In this document: in pieces, positions 56,533-64,000 of the stretch | How positions within the stretch are numbered: the first letter of the stretch is position 1 | Layout: each line of letters starts with the position of its first letter | NCBI RefSeq assembly: GCF_035593345.1 | Contig: NZ_CP141606.1 | Location: forward strand, 62,001 to 126,000 | Direction: 5' to 3' | Source of the DNA: Lelliottia sp. JS-SCA-14 | GTDB lineage: Bacteria > Pseudomonadota > Gammaproteobacteria > Enterobacterales > Enterobacteriaceae | DNA length: 64,000 bases | Notes under the pieces: generated by a model | Told to the model about the DNA's origin: nothing | Database searches by the model: none | The model's input: the letters and a program-made list of their open reading frames with translations, nothing else | Program-made: the position numbers and the translations under genes

Positions 56533-57749
56533 ACGCGCTCTGCCGTCAGCTGCACCACGCTGATGGTGCGGGCGTTGAACCCCGCTTCGCAGTAGCCCAG
56601 GTAGTAGAGCCACATGCGGCGGAAGCGCTCGTCGAAGCCGAGTTTTTCAATATCCTGCCAGGCGTGGAGGAAGCGCGTGCGCCAGTGTGTCAGGGTGCGG
56701 GCGTAGTCCGGGCCCATGTCGAACAGGTTGCGCACCACGAAATCCGTGTGGCGCGTCATGAGATCGCTCATCGCCGTGATGCTCGGCAAAAAGCCGCCGG
56801 GGAAGATGTAGCGCTGAATGAAATCGACGCTTTTGCTGTAGTTGCGGTAGCGCTGGTCCTGAATGGTGATCGCCTGAATCGCCATTTTGCCGCCGGGGCG
56901 CAGGCGCGCCTGGCAGGTGCGGAAGAACTCCGGCAAGAAGGTTTTGCCGACGGCTTCGATCATCTCCACCGACACCAGCTTGTCGAACTCCCCGGTTAAG
57001 TCGCGGTAATCGCAAAGCAATACCTGAACCTTGTCCTGTAAGCCTGCGCGGGCAATCCTCGCCTGCGCCCAGCAAAACTGCTCATAGGATAACGTGGTGG
57101 TGGTCACCCGACAGCCGTACTGGCGGGCGGCGAACTCGGCCATCGCGCCCCAGCCGGTGCCGATCTCCAGCAGGTGATCGTCCGGCGTCAGGGCCAGCTG
57201 ATCGCAGAGTCGCGCCATTTTGGCCTGCTGCGCGGCGGTCAGATCCTGATCCGGCGAGGTAAACAGGGCGCTGGAGTAGAGCAATTCTTCGTCGAGAAAC
57301 TGGGCGTAAAAGGTGTTGCCCAGATCGTAATGGGCGGCAATATTTTCCCGCGCCTGCTGGCGGTGGTTGCGGCGCGCCCAGTGGCGGATCCGTTCGACGG
57401 GCTTGCCCAGCAGGCGGAATCCGCTCTCCAGCCGCCCCAGGGTTTTGCCGTTGAGGGCCAGGATCTGCAGCAGCGTGGTGAGCTGATGCGTCTCCCACTC
57501 GCCGTCCATCCAGGCTTCGGCGGCGGCAAGACTTCCGCCGGTCAGCAATCGCCGGTAAAGCGTCGGAGAAAGCACCTCCACCTCGGCGTGCAGGGCCGCG
57601 CTGGCGTCACCAAAATGGAACGTCTGGTTGCCCTCGCGCACGGTCAGCGAACCCTGCTGCAAGTCTCCCAGCAGGCGGAACAGCAGCCAGCGCGCCATGC
57701 GCGCGTTGCGCGGATAATCTGGCTCAAGCGCATAAACGGGATCGGTCAT
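56529..57749 (-). CDS. Cfa-like SAM-dependent fatty-acid methyltransferase
   Basis: This 406-residue class I methyltransferase of the cyclopropane-fatty-acid synthase family has its SAM-binding loop in [20 protein letters not shown] near residue 195, followed by family motifs [17 protein letters not shown] and [12 protein letters not shown]. It should add a methyl or methylene carbon to unsaturated acyl chains of membrane lipids. Its neighbours (DUF1365, FAD oxidoreductase) differ from the stand-alone E. coli cfa, so methylated or furan fatty acids are possible products instead of cyclopropanes. Confidence 0.88.
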   Translation of the reverse strand: MTDPVYALEPDYPRNARMARWLLFRLLGDLQQGSLTVREGNQTFHFGDASAALHAEVEVLSPTLYRRLLTGGSLAAAEAWMDGEWETHQLTTLLQILALNGKTLGRLESGFRLLGKPVERIRHWARRNHRQQARENIAAHYDLGNTFYAQFLDEELLYSSALFTSPDQDLTAAQQAKMARLCDQLALTPDDHLLEIGTGWGAMAEFAARQYGCRVTTTTLSYEQFCWAQARIARAGLQDKVQVLLCDYRDLTGEFDKLVSVEMIEAVGKTFLPEFFRTCQARLRPGGKMAIQAITIQDQRYRNYSKSVDFIQRYIFPGGFLPSITAMSDLMTRHTDFVVRNLFDMGPDYARTLTHWRTRFLHAWQDIEKLGFDERFRRMWLYYLGYCEAGFNARTISVVQLTAERV

Positions 57750-58468
57750 GAGCGTTCACTCCTGCTGGCGGGATGGGGATGGACGGGCACGCGTTTGAGC
57801 CACAAACGCAGCGCCTGCCAGTAAATCGCGAGGACGGTTTTGAGCGTCATCAGCGGGATGCGCCACAGCAGCGAACGCAGCGCCGGGCGGGTCAGGGGCT
57901 GACGGGTCAGCATCAGCGTGGCATCAAACACTTTGGTTTCCTGATGCGTTTCAATGTGCATGTGCAGGGTTTTTGCCGGGCAGTTGAAACGCCAGTGGTA
58001 GACCATATCCATCGGATTAAACGGCGAAACGTGGAAGGCTTTCGCCATTGGGCGTGCTTCCTGGCCGTTCACCGCGTAGTAATGCCGCTCGTTCCACGGC
58101 GTGTTGCGCACTTCGGCGAGCACCCAGCGCAGCACGTCCTGGCGGTCAAAACAGTAGTAAAAATTGACCGGATTAAAATGGATGCCGAAATAGCGCAGCT
58201 GGGTCAGGAGCATCACCCGCCCGTCGGGGCGTTCGCCGGTCAGCGTCTCCAGCCTGGCGAGAGCCTGCGCTTTGAGCGGCTCGCCCAGCGGATAATCGCG
58301 GTCGTAAAACGACGCGGCGGCAAAGCGGTTGCGGCGGACACCCAGCGACGGCAGGAGCGCCAGCTCGTCGAGATCGAGCCACGCCATAAACAGGCTGTAG
58401 CGGAAATGGTGTGGCCGGGGCAGCAGGCGGCGATGACGCAGCACGCCCTGATAGAGGCAACTGTTCAT
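57746..58468 (-). CDS. DUF1365 family protein
   Basis: This 240-residue protein starts [20 protein letters not shown] and contains [18 protein letters not shown] and [19 protein letters not shown], characteristic of DUF1365. Family members nearly always stand between a Cfa-like methyltransferase and an FAD oxidoreductase, as here. Role in fatty-acid modification is inferred from context. Confidence 0.89.
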   Translation of the reverse strand: MNSCLYQGVLRHRRLLPRPHHFRYSLFMAWLDLDELALLPSLGVRRNRFAAASFYDRDYPLGEPLKAQALARLETLTGERPDGRVMLLTQLRYFGIHFNPVNFYYCFDRQDVLRWVLAEVRNTPWNERHYYAVNGQEARPMAKAFHVSPFNPMDMVYHWRFNCPAKTLHMHIETHQETKVFDATLMLTRQPLTRPALRSLLWRIPLMTLKTVLAIYWQALRLWLKRVPVHPHPASRSERS

Positions 58469-59721
58469 GTTCCGGTCCTCGCGATCCCCGCCACCACGTC
58501 GAGCGCGCTGCGCACGCCATCTTCGTGAAATCCGTTGTACCAGTAAGCGCCGCAGAACCAGCTTCGCTGCTGGCCGTTGATCTCGGCGCGGCGCGACTGG
58601 GCGCGCCAGCTTTTGGGGTTGAACTGCGGATGTTCATACACAAAGCGCTGCCAGACATCGCGCTCGTCGATGGGCGCATCCGGATTGAGGGTGACGCAGA
58701 ACAGCGGCGCGCCCGCGGGCAGGCCCTGCAAAATATTCATGCTGTAGGTGACGCAGGCGCTGTTTTGCTCCTGGTCGCTCAGGCGATAGTTCCAGCTCGC
58801 CCAGGCGCGCTCGCGCACCGGCAGCCAGCGGCGGTCGCTGTGCAGCACCACCTCGTTACGCTGCCAGCCGATATCGCCGAGGATCTGCTTTTCCGCAAGG
58901 CTTGGGTTATTCAGCAGCGCCAGCGCCTGCCCGGAGTGACAGGCGAAAATGACCTGATCGAAGCTGTGCGTTCCGTCGGCAAGCTCAATATCCACGCGGT
59001 GGGGGTGGCGGATCACCTTCTGCACCGGCGCATTCGTGCGCAGCGTCAGGCGATCGCCCAGCTGCGTGACGAGGGCGCGGACATATTCGCGCGATCCGCC
59101 GGGCACCACGTACCACTGGGGACGATGGGTGATGTCCAGCAGCCCGTGATTCTCAAAAAAGCGTAAAAACAGCGCCAATGGAAAACGGCGCATCTCCTGC
59201 AACGACGAGGACCAGATCGCTGCGCCCATCGGCAGGATGTAATGCCGGGCAAAGAACGGGCTAAAACGGTGCTGATCGAGGAAGGTTTGCAGGGTGTGGT
59301 TGTTGCTGGAGCCCTCGCGCAGCGCCTGTTTCGCCAGTTTGTTAAAACGCACGATCGATCTGAGCAGCCGCCAGAACGTCGGGTTCAGCAGATTGCGGCG
59401 CTGGGCAAACAGGGTCGAGAGCGTGTGGCCGTTGTACTCCAGCCCGCTTGCCGGGTTGTGCACGGAAAAGCTCATCTGCGTTTTCTGTCCACTGAGACCT
59501 AACTCGCTTAGCAGGCCCATAAAGCGCGGATAGGTGCGGTCGTTGTAGACGATGAACCCGGTGTCGATGGAATACTCCCCCGACGGGGTGGTGACATCGA
59601 CCGTGGCGGTATGGCCGCCAACGGTGGGGGCCGCCTCGAACAGCGTCACCTGATGGTGCCCGGCCAGCCGCCAGGCGCAGGTCAGCCCGGCGATGCCGCT
59701 CCCGATGATGGCGATGTTCAT
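58465..59721 (-). CDS. FAD-dependent amine-oxidase/desaturase-like oxidoreductase
   Basis: This 418-residue flavoprotein has an N-terminal Rossmann motif [20 protein letters not shown] and [20 protein letters not shown], and a C-terminal FAD segment ([20 protein letters not shown]). It belongs to the NAD(P)-binding/amine-oxidase superfamily that includes carotenoid desaturases and accompanies cfa/DUF1365 clusters. It probably oxidises a lipid substrate; four-base overlaps link it to both neighbours. Confidence 0.89.
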   Translation of the reverse strand: MNIAIIGSGIAGLTCAWRLAGHHQVTLFEAAPTVGGHTATVDVTTPSGEYSIDTGFIVYNDRTYPRFMGLLSELGLSGQKTQMSFSVHNPASGLEYNGHTLSTLFAQRRNLLNPTFWRLLRSIVRFNKLAKQALREGSSNNHTLQTFLDQHRFSPFFARHYILPMGAAIWSSSLQEMRRFPLALFLRFFENHGLLDITHRPQWYVVPGGSREYVRALVTQLGDRLTLRTNAPVQKVIRHPHRVDIELADGTHSFDQVIFACHSGQALALLNNPSLAEKQILGDIGWQRNEVVLHSDRRWLPVRERAWASWNYRLSDQEQNSACVTYSMNILQGLPAGAPLFCVTLNPDAPIDERDVWQRFVYEHPQFNPKSWRAQSRRAEINGQQRSWFCGAYWYNGFHEDGVRSALDVVAGIARTGT

Positions 59722-60437
59722 GAGCGCACCATCCGGCGCAGCAGCGCGTTTTGCATAAACTGCGGCAGAGATGCCAGCAGGCGCAAAGCCAGACTGAATC
59801 CGGTGGGGAAGGCGATGTGCGCCCGGCCTTTCGCCACGCCGCGGCGGATGGCAGCCACGGCTTGCCCGACGCTCACTTTCGCGGGCATCGGGAAATCATT
59901 TTTGCGCGTCAGGGGCGTGTCGACAAAGCCAGGGGAGACAACCGTGACGGCCACGCCTTTCGGCTCCCAGTCCAGACGCAGGCAGTTGGCGAACCAGGTC
60001 AGCGCCGCTTTGGAGGCGCCGTACGCCTCGGCGCGCGGGAAGTGCAGCCAGTGCGCCATCGAACTCACCAGCACCACGCGGCTGCCGGGGGCGAGCGTGT
60101 TCTGCAGCGCAGCCAGACAATTTATCGGCCCGGTAAAATTGGTGCTCATTACCCGCGCGATCAGATCGACGTCGATCACCCCATGATCGAGATATTCGCA
60201 GGTTCCGGCGCACAGCACGGCGAGATCCACGCGGCAGTCGGCCAGCGCCTCGCGACAGGCCTGCGCGTCGGTCATGTCAAACTGACGCAGAGAGATCAGC
60301 GGGCTGTACTGGCGCAGGGCCTCAAGGCGGGCAGCATCCCTGCCGCAGGCGATGACGCGGCAGCCGTCATCCGCCCAGGACTTCGCCAGTCCCTCGCCAA
60401 TCCCTGAGCTGGCGCCGGTGATGAGGACAGTCATCAT
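59718..60437 (-). CDS. Short-chain dehydrogenase/reductase
   Basis: This 239-residue SDR has the cofactor motif TGASSGIGEGLA at the N-terminus, the catalytic YGASK motif with an upstream Ser (VLVSSMAHW), and PGFVDTPLT after it. It is an NAD(P)-dependent oxidoreductase with unknown substrate; context suggests membrane lipid modification. It overlaps both neighbours by four bases. Confidence 0.89.
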   Translation of the reverse strand: MMTVLITGASSGIGEGLAKSWADDGCRVIACGRDAARLEALRQYSPLISLRQFDMTDAQACREALADCRVDLAVLCAGTCEYLDHGVIDVDLIARVMSTNFTGPINCLAALQNTLAPGSRVVLVSSMAHWLHFPRAEAYGASKAALTWFANCLRLDWEPKGVAVTVVSPGFVDTPLTRKNDFPMPAKVSVGQAVAAIRRGVAKGRAHIAFPTGFSLALRLLASLPQFMQNALLRRMVRS

Positions 60438-60859
60438 GGGCGCACCCTCCTTTTCACACCGCGCACCGCCCAGCCAAGGACGGGCAGGTGTTCGTAAATC
60501 ATCTCTCCGGCATCGTAATAATCCCGCTGGCGTTTCACCGTGCCGTCCTGGATTTCCACCACGGAACAGCCCGGCAGCGCCAGCGTCTCGCCGTCCGTCA
60601 AACGCGGATGCGACCAGTGCATGGTCCAGGTGAGGGCAAAACGGTCGCCGTCGATGAACGGCTTATCGATGGAGAAATGACACTGGTCCACATTGGCCAG
60701 CAGATGGGTGAAGTAGCGCTGGATTGCGAACAGCCCCTGATGCTCACCGAAGGGATCAATCAGCACCGCTTCAGGGTGATAGAGCGCAGGCAGCGCCGAT
60801 GGCGGCTGGTTTTCCAGCCCGGCGTAGTAACTCATAAACCGATCGATGACGGCGCTCAT
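60434..60859 (-). CDS. SnoaL/NTF2-like protein, first gene of the operon
   Basis: This 141-residue cone-fold protein of the nuclear-transport-factor-2/SnoaL-like superfamily (MSAVIDRFMSYYAGLENQPP; PEAVLIDPFGEHQG) has no clear catalytic set visible. It starts the eight-gene operon, downstream of the inverted repeat at 60909. Confidence 0.83.
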   Translation of the reverse strand: MSAVIDRFMSYYAGLENQPPSALPALYHPEAVLIDPFGEHQGLFAIQRYFTHLLANVDQCHFSIDKPFIDGDRFALTWTMHWSHPRLTDGETLALPGCSVVEIQDGTVKRQRDYYDAGEMIYEHLPVLGWAVRGVKRRVRP

Positions 60860-60908
60860 TGATTCACCCTTGCAGTGGACGATCCTGATATAAAACCCAT
60901 ACCTAAAA

Positions 60909-60936
60909 CTTGCACAAACGTGTGTGTTTGTCCAAG
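60909..60936. promoter_or_regulatory. Inverted-repeat operator upstream of the lipid operon
   Basis: CTTGCACAAAC and GTTTGTCCAAG form 11-bp arms with one mismatch around a 6-base centre. Each arm contains a TTGNNCAA core, like the TTGTACAA-type sites of MlrA/LitR/CarH regulators. It lies 50 bases upstream of the first gene, where the operon promoter should be, and is a good candidate site for the MerR protein encoded at 61551. Confidence 0.6.
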
Positions 60937-61042
60937 TTTGATTCGAGTTATTTTTTATTTATGAGTAATTTCAGATTGATAGGGTGAGTGTTTTTGTGCG
61001 GTAAAATGCGCTCCCGATAGCGGGGCGGGAGCGCAAGACGGG

Positions 61043-61453
61043 TCAGCTACCCTTGTAGGTGGAGTAGCCGTACTGGCTCAGCAGGAGCGGGATATGCAGT
61101 TTTTCGTTGGTTTTGGTGACGGTGAACAGCACCGGGACCTCAGGGAAAAACGAGGAGAGTTTTTGGCTCTGGAAGTAATCGCCGGTTTTAAAGGTCACTT
61201 TATACACGCCGGGCTGCATATCCTGATCCTCTGGATAGAGCGATTTAATGCGCCCGTCGTGGTCGGTTTTGCCGCTCGCCAGCATCGCCCAGTTGCCCTG
61301 CTGCTGTTTTTCCAGTGTGACCGTCACACCAGGGGGCGGCGTGCCCGTCTGCTGGTTAAGAATATGCACGCTCAGGGTGCCCATCGGTGCGCTAAAGGCG
61401 ACGGGGGCGAAGGCGATGGAGGATAAAAGCAGCAGGCCGGAGAATTTATTCAT
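61043..61453 (-). CDS. hiuH: Exported 5-hydroxyisourate hydrolase-like (transthyretin family) protein
   Basis: The 136-residue protein has a signal peptide ([20 protein letters not shown], cleavage before APMGTL) and a transthyretin/HiuH fold: [20 protein letters not shown], with the active-site His, and the C-terminal YSTYKGS where the enzyme signature is YRGS. It would hydrolyse 5-hydroxyisourate in the periplasm. No other urate gene is nearby. The start at 61453 begins the signal peptide; the longer frame to 61600 is unlikely. Confidence 0.85.
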   Translation of the reverse strand: MNKFSGLLLLSSIAFAPVAFSAPMGTLSVHILNQQTGTPPPGVTVTLEKQQQGNWAMLASGKTDHDGRIKSLYPEDQDMQPGVYKVTFKTGDYFQSQKLSSFFPEVPVLFTVTKTNEKLHIPLLLSQYGYSTYKGS

Positions 61454-61550
61454 GTTGTTTTCCTGTTTTTGATGAATACAGGAAAACGTTAGCATTCTGG
61501 CGGCAGGAAAATATTCAATCTTTTGTGATAACTGGCGAGGGAAATATCGT

Positions 61551-62279
61551 CTACAGGGTAATGACGTCCAGCGAAATAACCTGTTCTTGCCACTGCTCAA
61601 TCTGTTTTTTGCGCGCGGCGGTTAATTTGCCGGTGGTGACCAGCAACCATTTGCGATCCGGGAAAATCTCCGGGGCCAGGGTGGCGGGCGGGATCGGCAG
61701 GACGTCGATGCGATGCCCTTGCCCCGTGCGTTTCAGCGCTTCGAGCCAGATTTCACACGGGTCGTTGAGGTGCCAGCCGGTGATCAGGCAGTTATCGCCT
61801 GGCGCGCGTTTATCCCCTTCGAGGCAGAACGAGGTATAGGCGATGATGATCCCGTCGAGAATTTCCCGCAGGGTCATGATCGCCGGGATATTCGCCGAGA
61901 CCTGGCTGCGCAGCGGGCGCAGGACTTCCGTCACCAGTTCCGGGCGGGGCGATTCGCGGCCTGAGTCGTAAATCAGCTGGCGCAGGGACTCGATTTTCCC
62001 CTCTTTCAGGCGCTGCAGCATGCTCTCCTGCAGGGTGACCCAGTTATTGGTTCGCCGCGCGCCGGGCCGCGCCAGCAGCGGCTTCACCTGGCTGACCGGC
62101 ACGCCTTTTTTCACCCAGTCGAGGATCTTCAGCGCTTCCTGCACGTCGTCGTCGCTGTAAAGACGGTGGCCGCCATCGGTGCGAAGGGGTTTCAACAGAC
62201 CATAGCGACGCTGCCACGCGCGCAGCGTGGTGGCGGTGATGCCGCAAAGTCGGGCGAATTCGCCGATGGAGTAAGACAT
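61551..62279 (-). CDS. MerR-family regulator, BluR/MlrA/LitR-like
   Basis: This 242-residue regulator has an N-terminal MerR HTH ([20 protein letters not shown], then [20 protein letters not shown]) and a C-terminal domain resembling the B12-binding domain of CarH/LitR but without an obvious cobalamin-ligand ExH/DxH motif, as in E. coli BluR and MlrA. Such proteins repress light- or stress-responsive genes and may be switched by a partner protein. It is the likely regulator of the 54549-60859 operon, although hiuH lies between. Confidence 0.83.
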   Translation of the reverse strand: MSYSIGEFARLCGITATTLRAWQRRYGLLKPLRTDGGHRLYSDDDVQEALKILDWVKKGVPVSQVKPLLARPGARRTNNWVTLQESMLQRLKEGKIESLRQLIYDSGRESPRPELVTEVLRPLRSQVSANIPAIMTLREILDGIIIAYTSFCLEGDKRAPGDNCLITGWHLNDPCEIWLEALKRTGQGHRIDVLPIPPATLAPEIFPDRKWLLVTTGKLTAARKKQIEQWQEQVISLDVITL

Positions 62280-62331
62280 GGGGTGCGCCTGCTGATCAAG
62301 ATGACTCTCAATATACTACGAATTCCGGTTG

Positions 62332-62766
62332 TTACGAGCACATGTGATTGAACGGCCCCGGCGGGCAGGGGCGCAGGATGGCGTGGACGCGCTCCTCTTT
62401 GAGCGTATACATGCCGCCGGAGAACGGGTCGACGATGAACCAGCCCGGCACGCCGAAGAAGATGATATTGCCGAAGGTGTACCAGCGGCTGAAGCGGTAT
62501 TCGAGCGGCATCATGGTCGAGTAGTAGCCCTCCTGTTTCAGCGTCAGCGTGTATTCCCGCTTGCCAAAATAACTCCCGTCGGATTTTTTCAGCACCACGG
62601 ATTGCGGCGTCTGTCCGGTGGCGATCATCTCACCATCGCGCCCGATAACCGCGAAATACGCCTCTGTCGGGGTGCTGTCGATATACAGCGTCTCTTCGTT
62701 GCTCCCGACAATGCTGGCGCAGCCCGTCAGCATCAGCGGCAGCAGTAACCATAGTAATTTTTTCAT
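62332..62766 (-). CDS. Putative lipoprotein, unknown function
   Basis: The 144-residue protein has a signal peptide and lipobox (LMLTGC), then a PEGA-like segment (ETLYIDSTPTEAYFAVIGRD) and a hydrophobic stretch (FGNIIFFGVPGWFIVDPFSG) that could contact the membrane. I do not recognise a named homologue. It is transcribed alone, divergent from the methyltransferase gene. Confidence 0.75.
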   Translation of the reverse strand: MKKLLWLLLPLMLTGCASIVGSNEETLYIDSTPTEAYFAVIGRDGEMIATGQTPQSVVLKKSDGSYFGKREYTLTLKQEGYYSTMMPLEYRFSRWYTFGNIIFFGVPGWFIVDPFSGGMYTLKEERVHAILRPCPPGPFNHMCS

Positions 62767-62904
62767 TGTGGGCGCTCCTCCGTGTATAGCGATTCAGAGC
62801 GACACAGGTGAGCCGATCATTAAGGCATATCGTGCATTTTTCGTAGGGCAATGCCGCACCGTTTGCATAGACTTCCGGTTAGGGTCGAACGGGGGGATAA
62901 CGAG

Positions 62905-63903
62905 ATGAACTGGCACTCTTTTCGCGGTGATGCACCGGCAACGATGACGATTTACAGCGCCTCGTTCCCCGATATTAGCGACCAATGGCCGATGAAAGAC
63001 GACGTTACGCGGGAGATCAACGCCCTCAATCAGGCCATGAAAGCCAACCCTGAACTGCTGCCCCCGCTGCTGGAAGAGGGCGAAAACGGCCTGCCGAGGC
63101 TGATCCCGCAGCATCTTCACTCCGACCAGGCGTACCGCACGCGGCCGGCAATGGCGGCCTGGCGCGCACGGCTGGTGCCCTCCGCGCTGGCACTGTTTGT
63201 GGTGCAAAACCCGCTGGAAGAGCGCCTGCCCGAAGGCACACGAATGGACAGCGCAAGCCGCCAGTGGTTTATCCACGCCAACGACGCCATCGGCGTGCGA
63301 TCCCGCGCGCAGGTGCTGGGCGCGCTGGTGGACAAGTACATTCACAATGAGATCGAAAGCGACTGGATAAGCCTCGCGAGCGGCGCGGCGATCCCGGTGC
63401 TGGAGGCGCTGCGCACGGCAAAACTGGACGGGCAGAAGGTGCACCTTTCGCTGGTGGACGACGACCCCGTCGCCCTGCGCTGGGCCGAAACCATGGCGGC
63501 GCAGGAGGGGCTGAACGTCGGGGAACAGCTGACGCTGCTCAAGCGGCACCTGGTGCATACCCTGATCCGCAGCGACGATTTAGTGCTGGAGCTGGGCGAA
63601 CATCAGGCCGAACTGGTCGACGCGCTGGGAATTTTCGAATATTTCAATGACACCGATGCGGTGATTTTCCTCCAGCGCGCCGTACGGCTGGTGAAGCCCG
63701 GCGGGGCAGTGATTGTGTCGAATATGCTCACGACCAGCCCGCAGATCGACTTCATTTTGCGCTGCATCGGCTGGGCGCACATCTTCCCGCGCTCGCTGCA
63801 GCAGTTGCAGGATATTCATATCGCGGCGGGTATCCCGGCGGAGAAGGTGACGGTGATAGTGCCGAAGGATGGGGTGTATGCGGTGATGGAGATTAGGGTT
63901 TGA
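62905..63903 (+). CDS. Class I SAM-dependent methyltransferase-like protein
   Basis: In this 332-residue protein the C-terminal two thirds looks like a Rossmann methyltransferase: WISLASGAAIPVLEALRTAK as the SAM loop near residue 155, SLVDDDPVALRWAE for the acidic residue, and FLQRAVRLVKPGGAVIVSNM near 275. The N-terminus is family-specific. I chose ATG 62905 because of the GGGGGG/GAG signal; the frame extends 18 codons upstream. Substrate unknown. Confidence 0.75.
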   Translation: MNWHSFRGDAPATMTIYSASFPDISDQWPMKDDVTREINALNQAMKANPELLPPLLEEGENGLPRLIPQHLHSDQAYRTRPAMAAWRARLVPSALALFVVQNPLEERLPEGTRMDSASRQWFIHANDAIGVRSRAQVLGALVDKYIHNEIESDWISLASGAAIPVLEALRTAKLDGQKVHLSLVDDDPVALRWAETMAAQEGLNVGEQLTLLKRHLVHTLIRSDDLVLELGEHQAELVDALGIFEYFNDTDAVIFLQRAVRLVKPGGAVIVSNMLTTSPQIDFILRCIGWAHIFPRSLQQLQDIHIAAGIPAEKVTVIVPKDGVYAVMEIRV

Positions 63904-63926
63904 TTGGGGGTTTTGCTCGATCGGTT

Positions 63927-63947
63927 CCCTCTCCCTGTGGGAGAGGG
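63927..63947. repeat. Short dispersed palindrome (CCCTCTCCC...GGGAGAGGG)
   Basis: A perfect 9-bp inverted repeat with a 3-base loop, followed by TTAGGGTGAGGG, is a short intergenic repeat found dispersed in enterobacterial genomes. It lies after the methyltransferase gene and could also act as a terminator stem. Confidence 0.6.
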
Positions 63948-64000
63948 TTAGGGTGAGGGAGGGACTCGGCTCTGTTGGTGAGGGGAACATGTAAGTGCTG

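Overview
The window is chromosomal DNA from a member of the Enterobacteriaceae (Enterobacter/Lelliottia/Leclercia-like; genus not resolved). The backbone follows the E. coli K-12 order emrD - tisB/istR - ivbL-ilvBN - uhpABCT - yicN - nepI - yicL - yicS - nlpA, with protein identity high enough to name most genes by eye. Much of the backbone is GC-rich with REP/BIME palindromes; several accessory insertions are clearly more AT-rich.

Layout: (1) 1-4851: D-serine locus dsdA(partial)-dsdX divergent from dsdC, a secreted GH5-like protein and emrD. (2) 5037-5570: SOS type I toxin tisB with its antisense regulator IstR-1. (3) 5695-7876: ivbL attenuator and ilvBN (acetolactate synthase I). (4) 8013-12969: uhpABC sensing cascade and the hexose-phosphate transporter uhpT. 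(5) 13166-14704: AT-rich phosphoethanolamine-transferase-like gene inserted before yicN. (6) 14796-17521: yicN, nepI, yicL. (7) 17654-23791: a beta-glucoside PTS operon (IIB-IIC-GH1-IIA-LamB-type porin) with a divergent LacI regulator and a perfect 18-bp operator. (8) 23820-30585: yicS and a TetR-controlled RND tripartite efflux set resembling EefABC. (9) 30929-32551: vapBC and nlpA.

(10) 32776-54393 is the most interesting part: a contact-dependent growth inhibition (CDI) island. It holds cdiB, a 3944-residue cdiA ending in an EndoU RNase domain, and a MafI-like immunity gene. Downstream lies an array of further toxin/immunity cassettes: a broken toxin with a probably intact immunity gene, a lone DUF4279 gene, an orphan CdiA-CT carrying a 266-bp near-identical copy of the cdiA pre-toxin region plus immunity, and a 5'-truncated VENN-type cdiA fragment with a different toxin and immunity. 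Two SOS-boxed symE copies (one broken by a nonsense codon), each with a symR-like antisense RNA, alternate with the last two cassettes.

(11) 54549-60859: an eight-gene minus-strand operon with overlapping or abutting genes (YbgA-like, DUF3833 lipoprotein, DUF2878, Cfa-like methyltransferase, DUF1365, FAD oxidoreductase, SDR, SnoaL-like), a fatty-acid-modification set typical of light/singlet-oxygen regulons. A BluR/MlrA/LitR-like MerR gene lies nearby and a strong inverted repeat sits upstream of the operon. (12) 61043-63903: exported transthyretin-like HiuH, the MerR gene, a lipoprotein and a SAM methyltransferase.

All names come from reading translated sequence and recalled family sequences; no database search was run.
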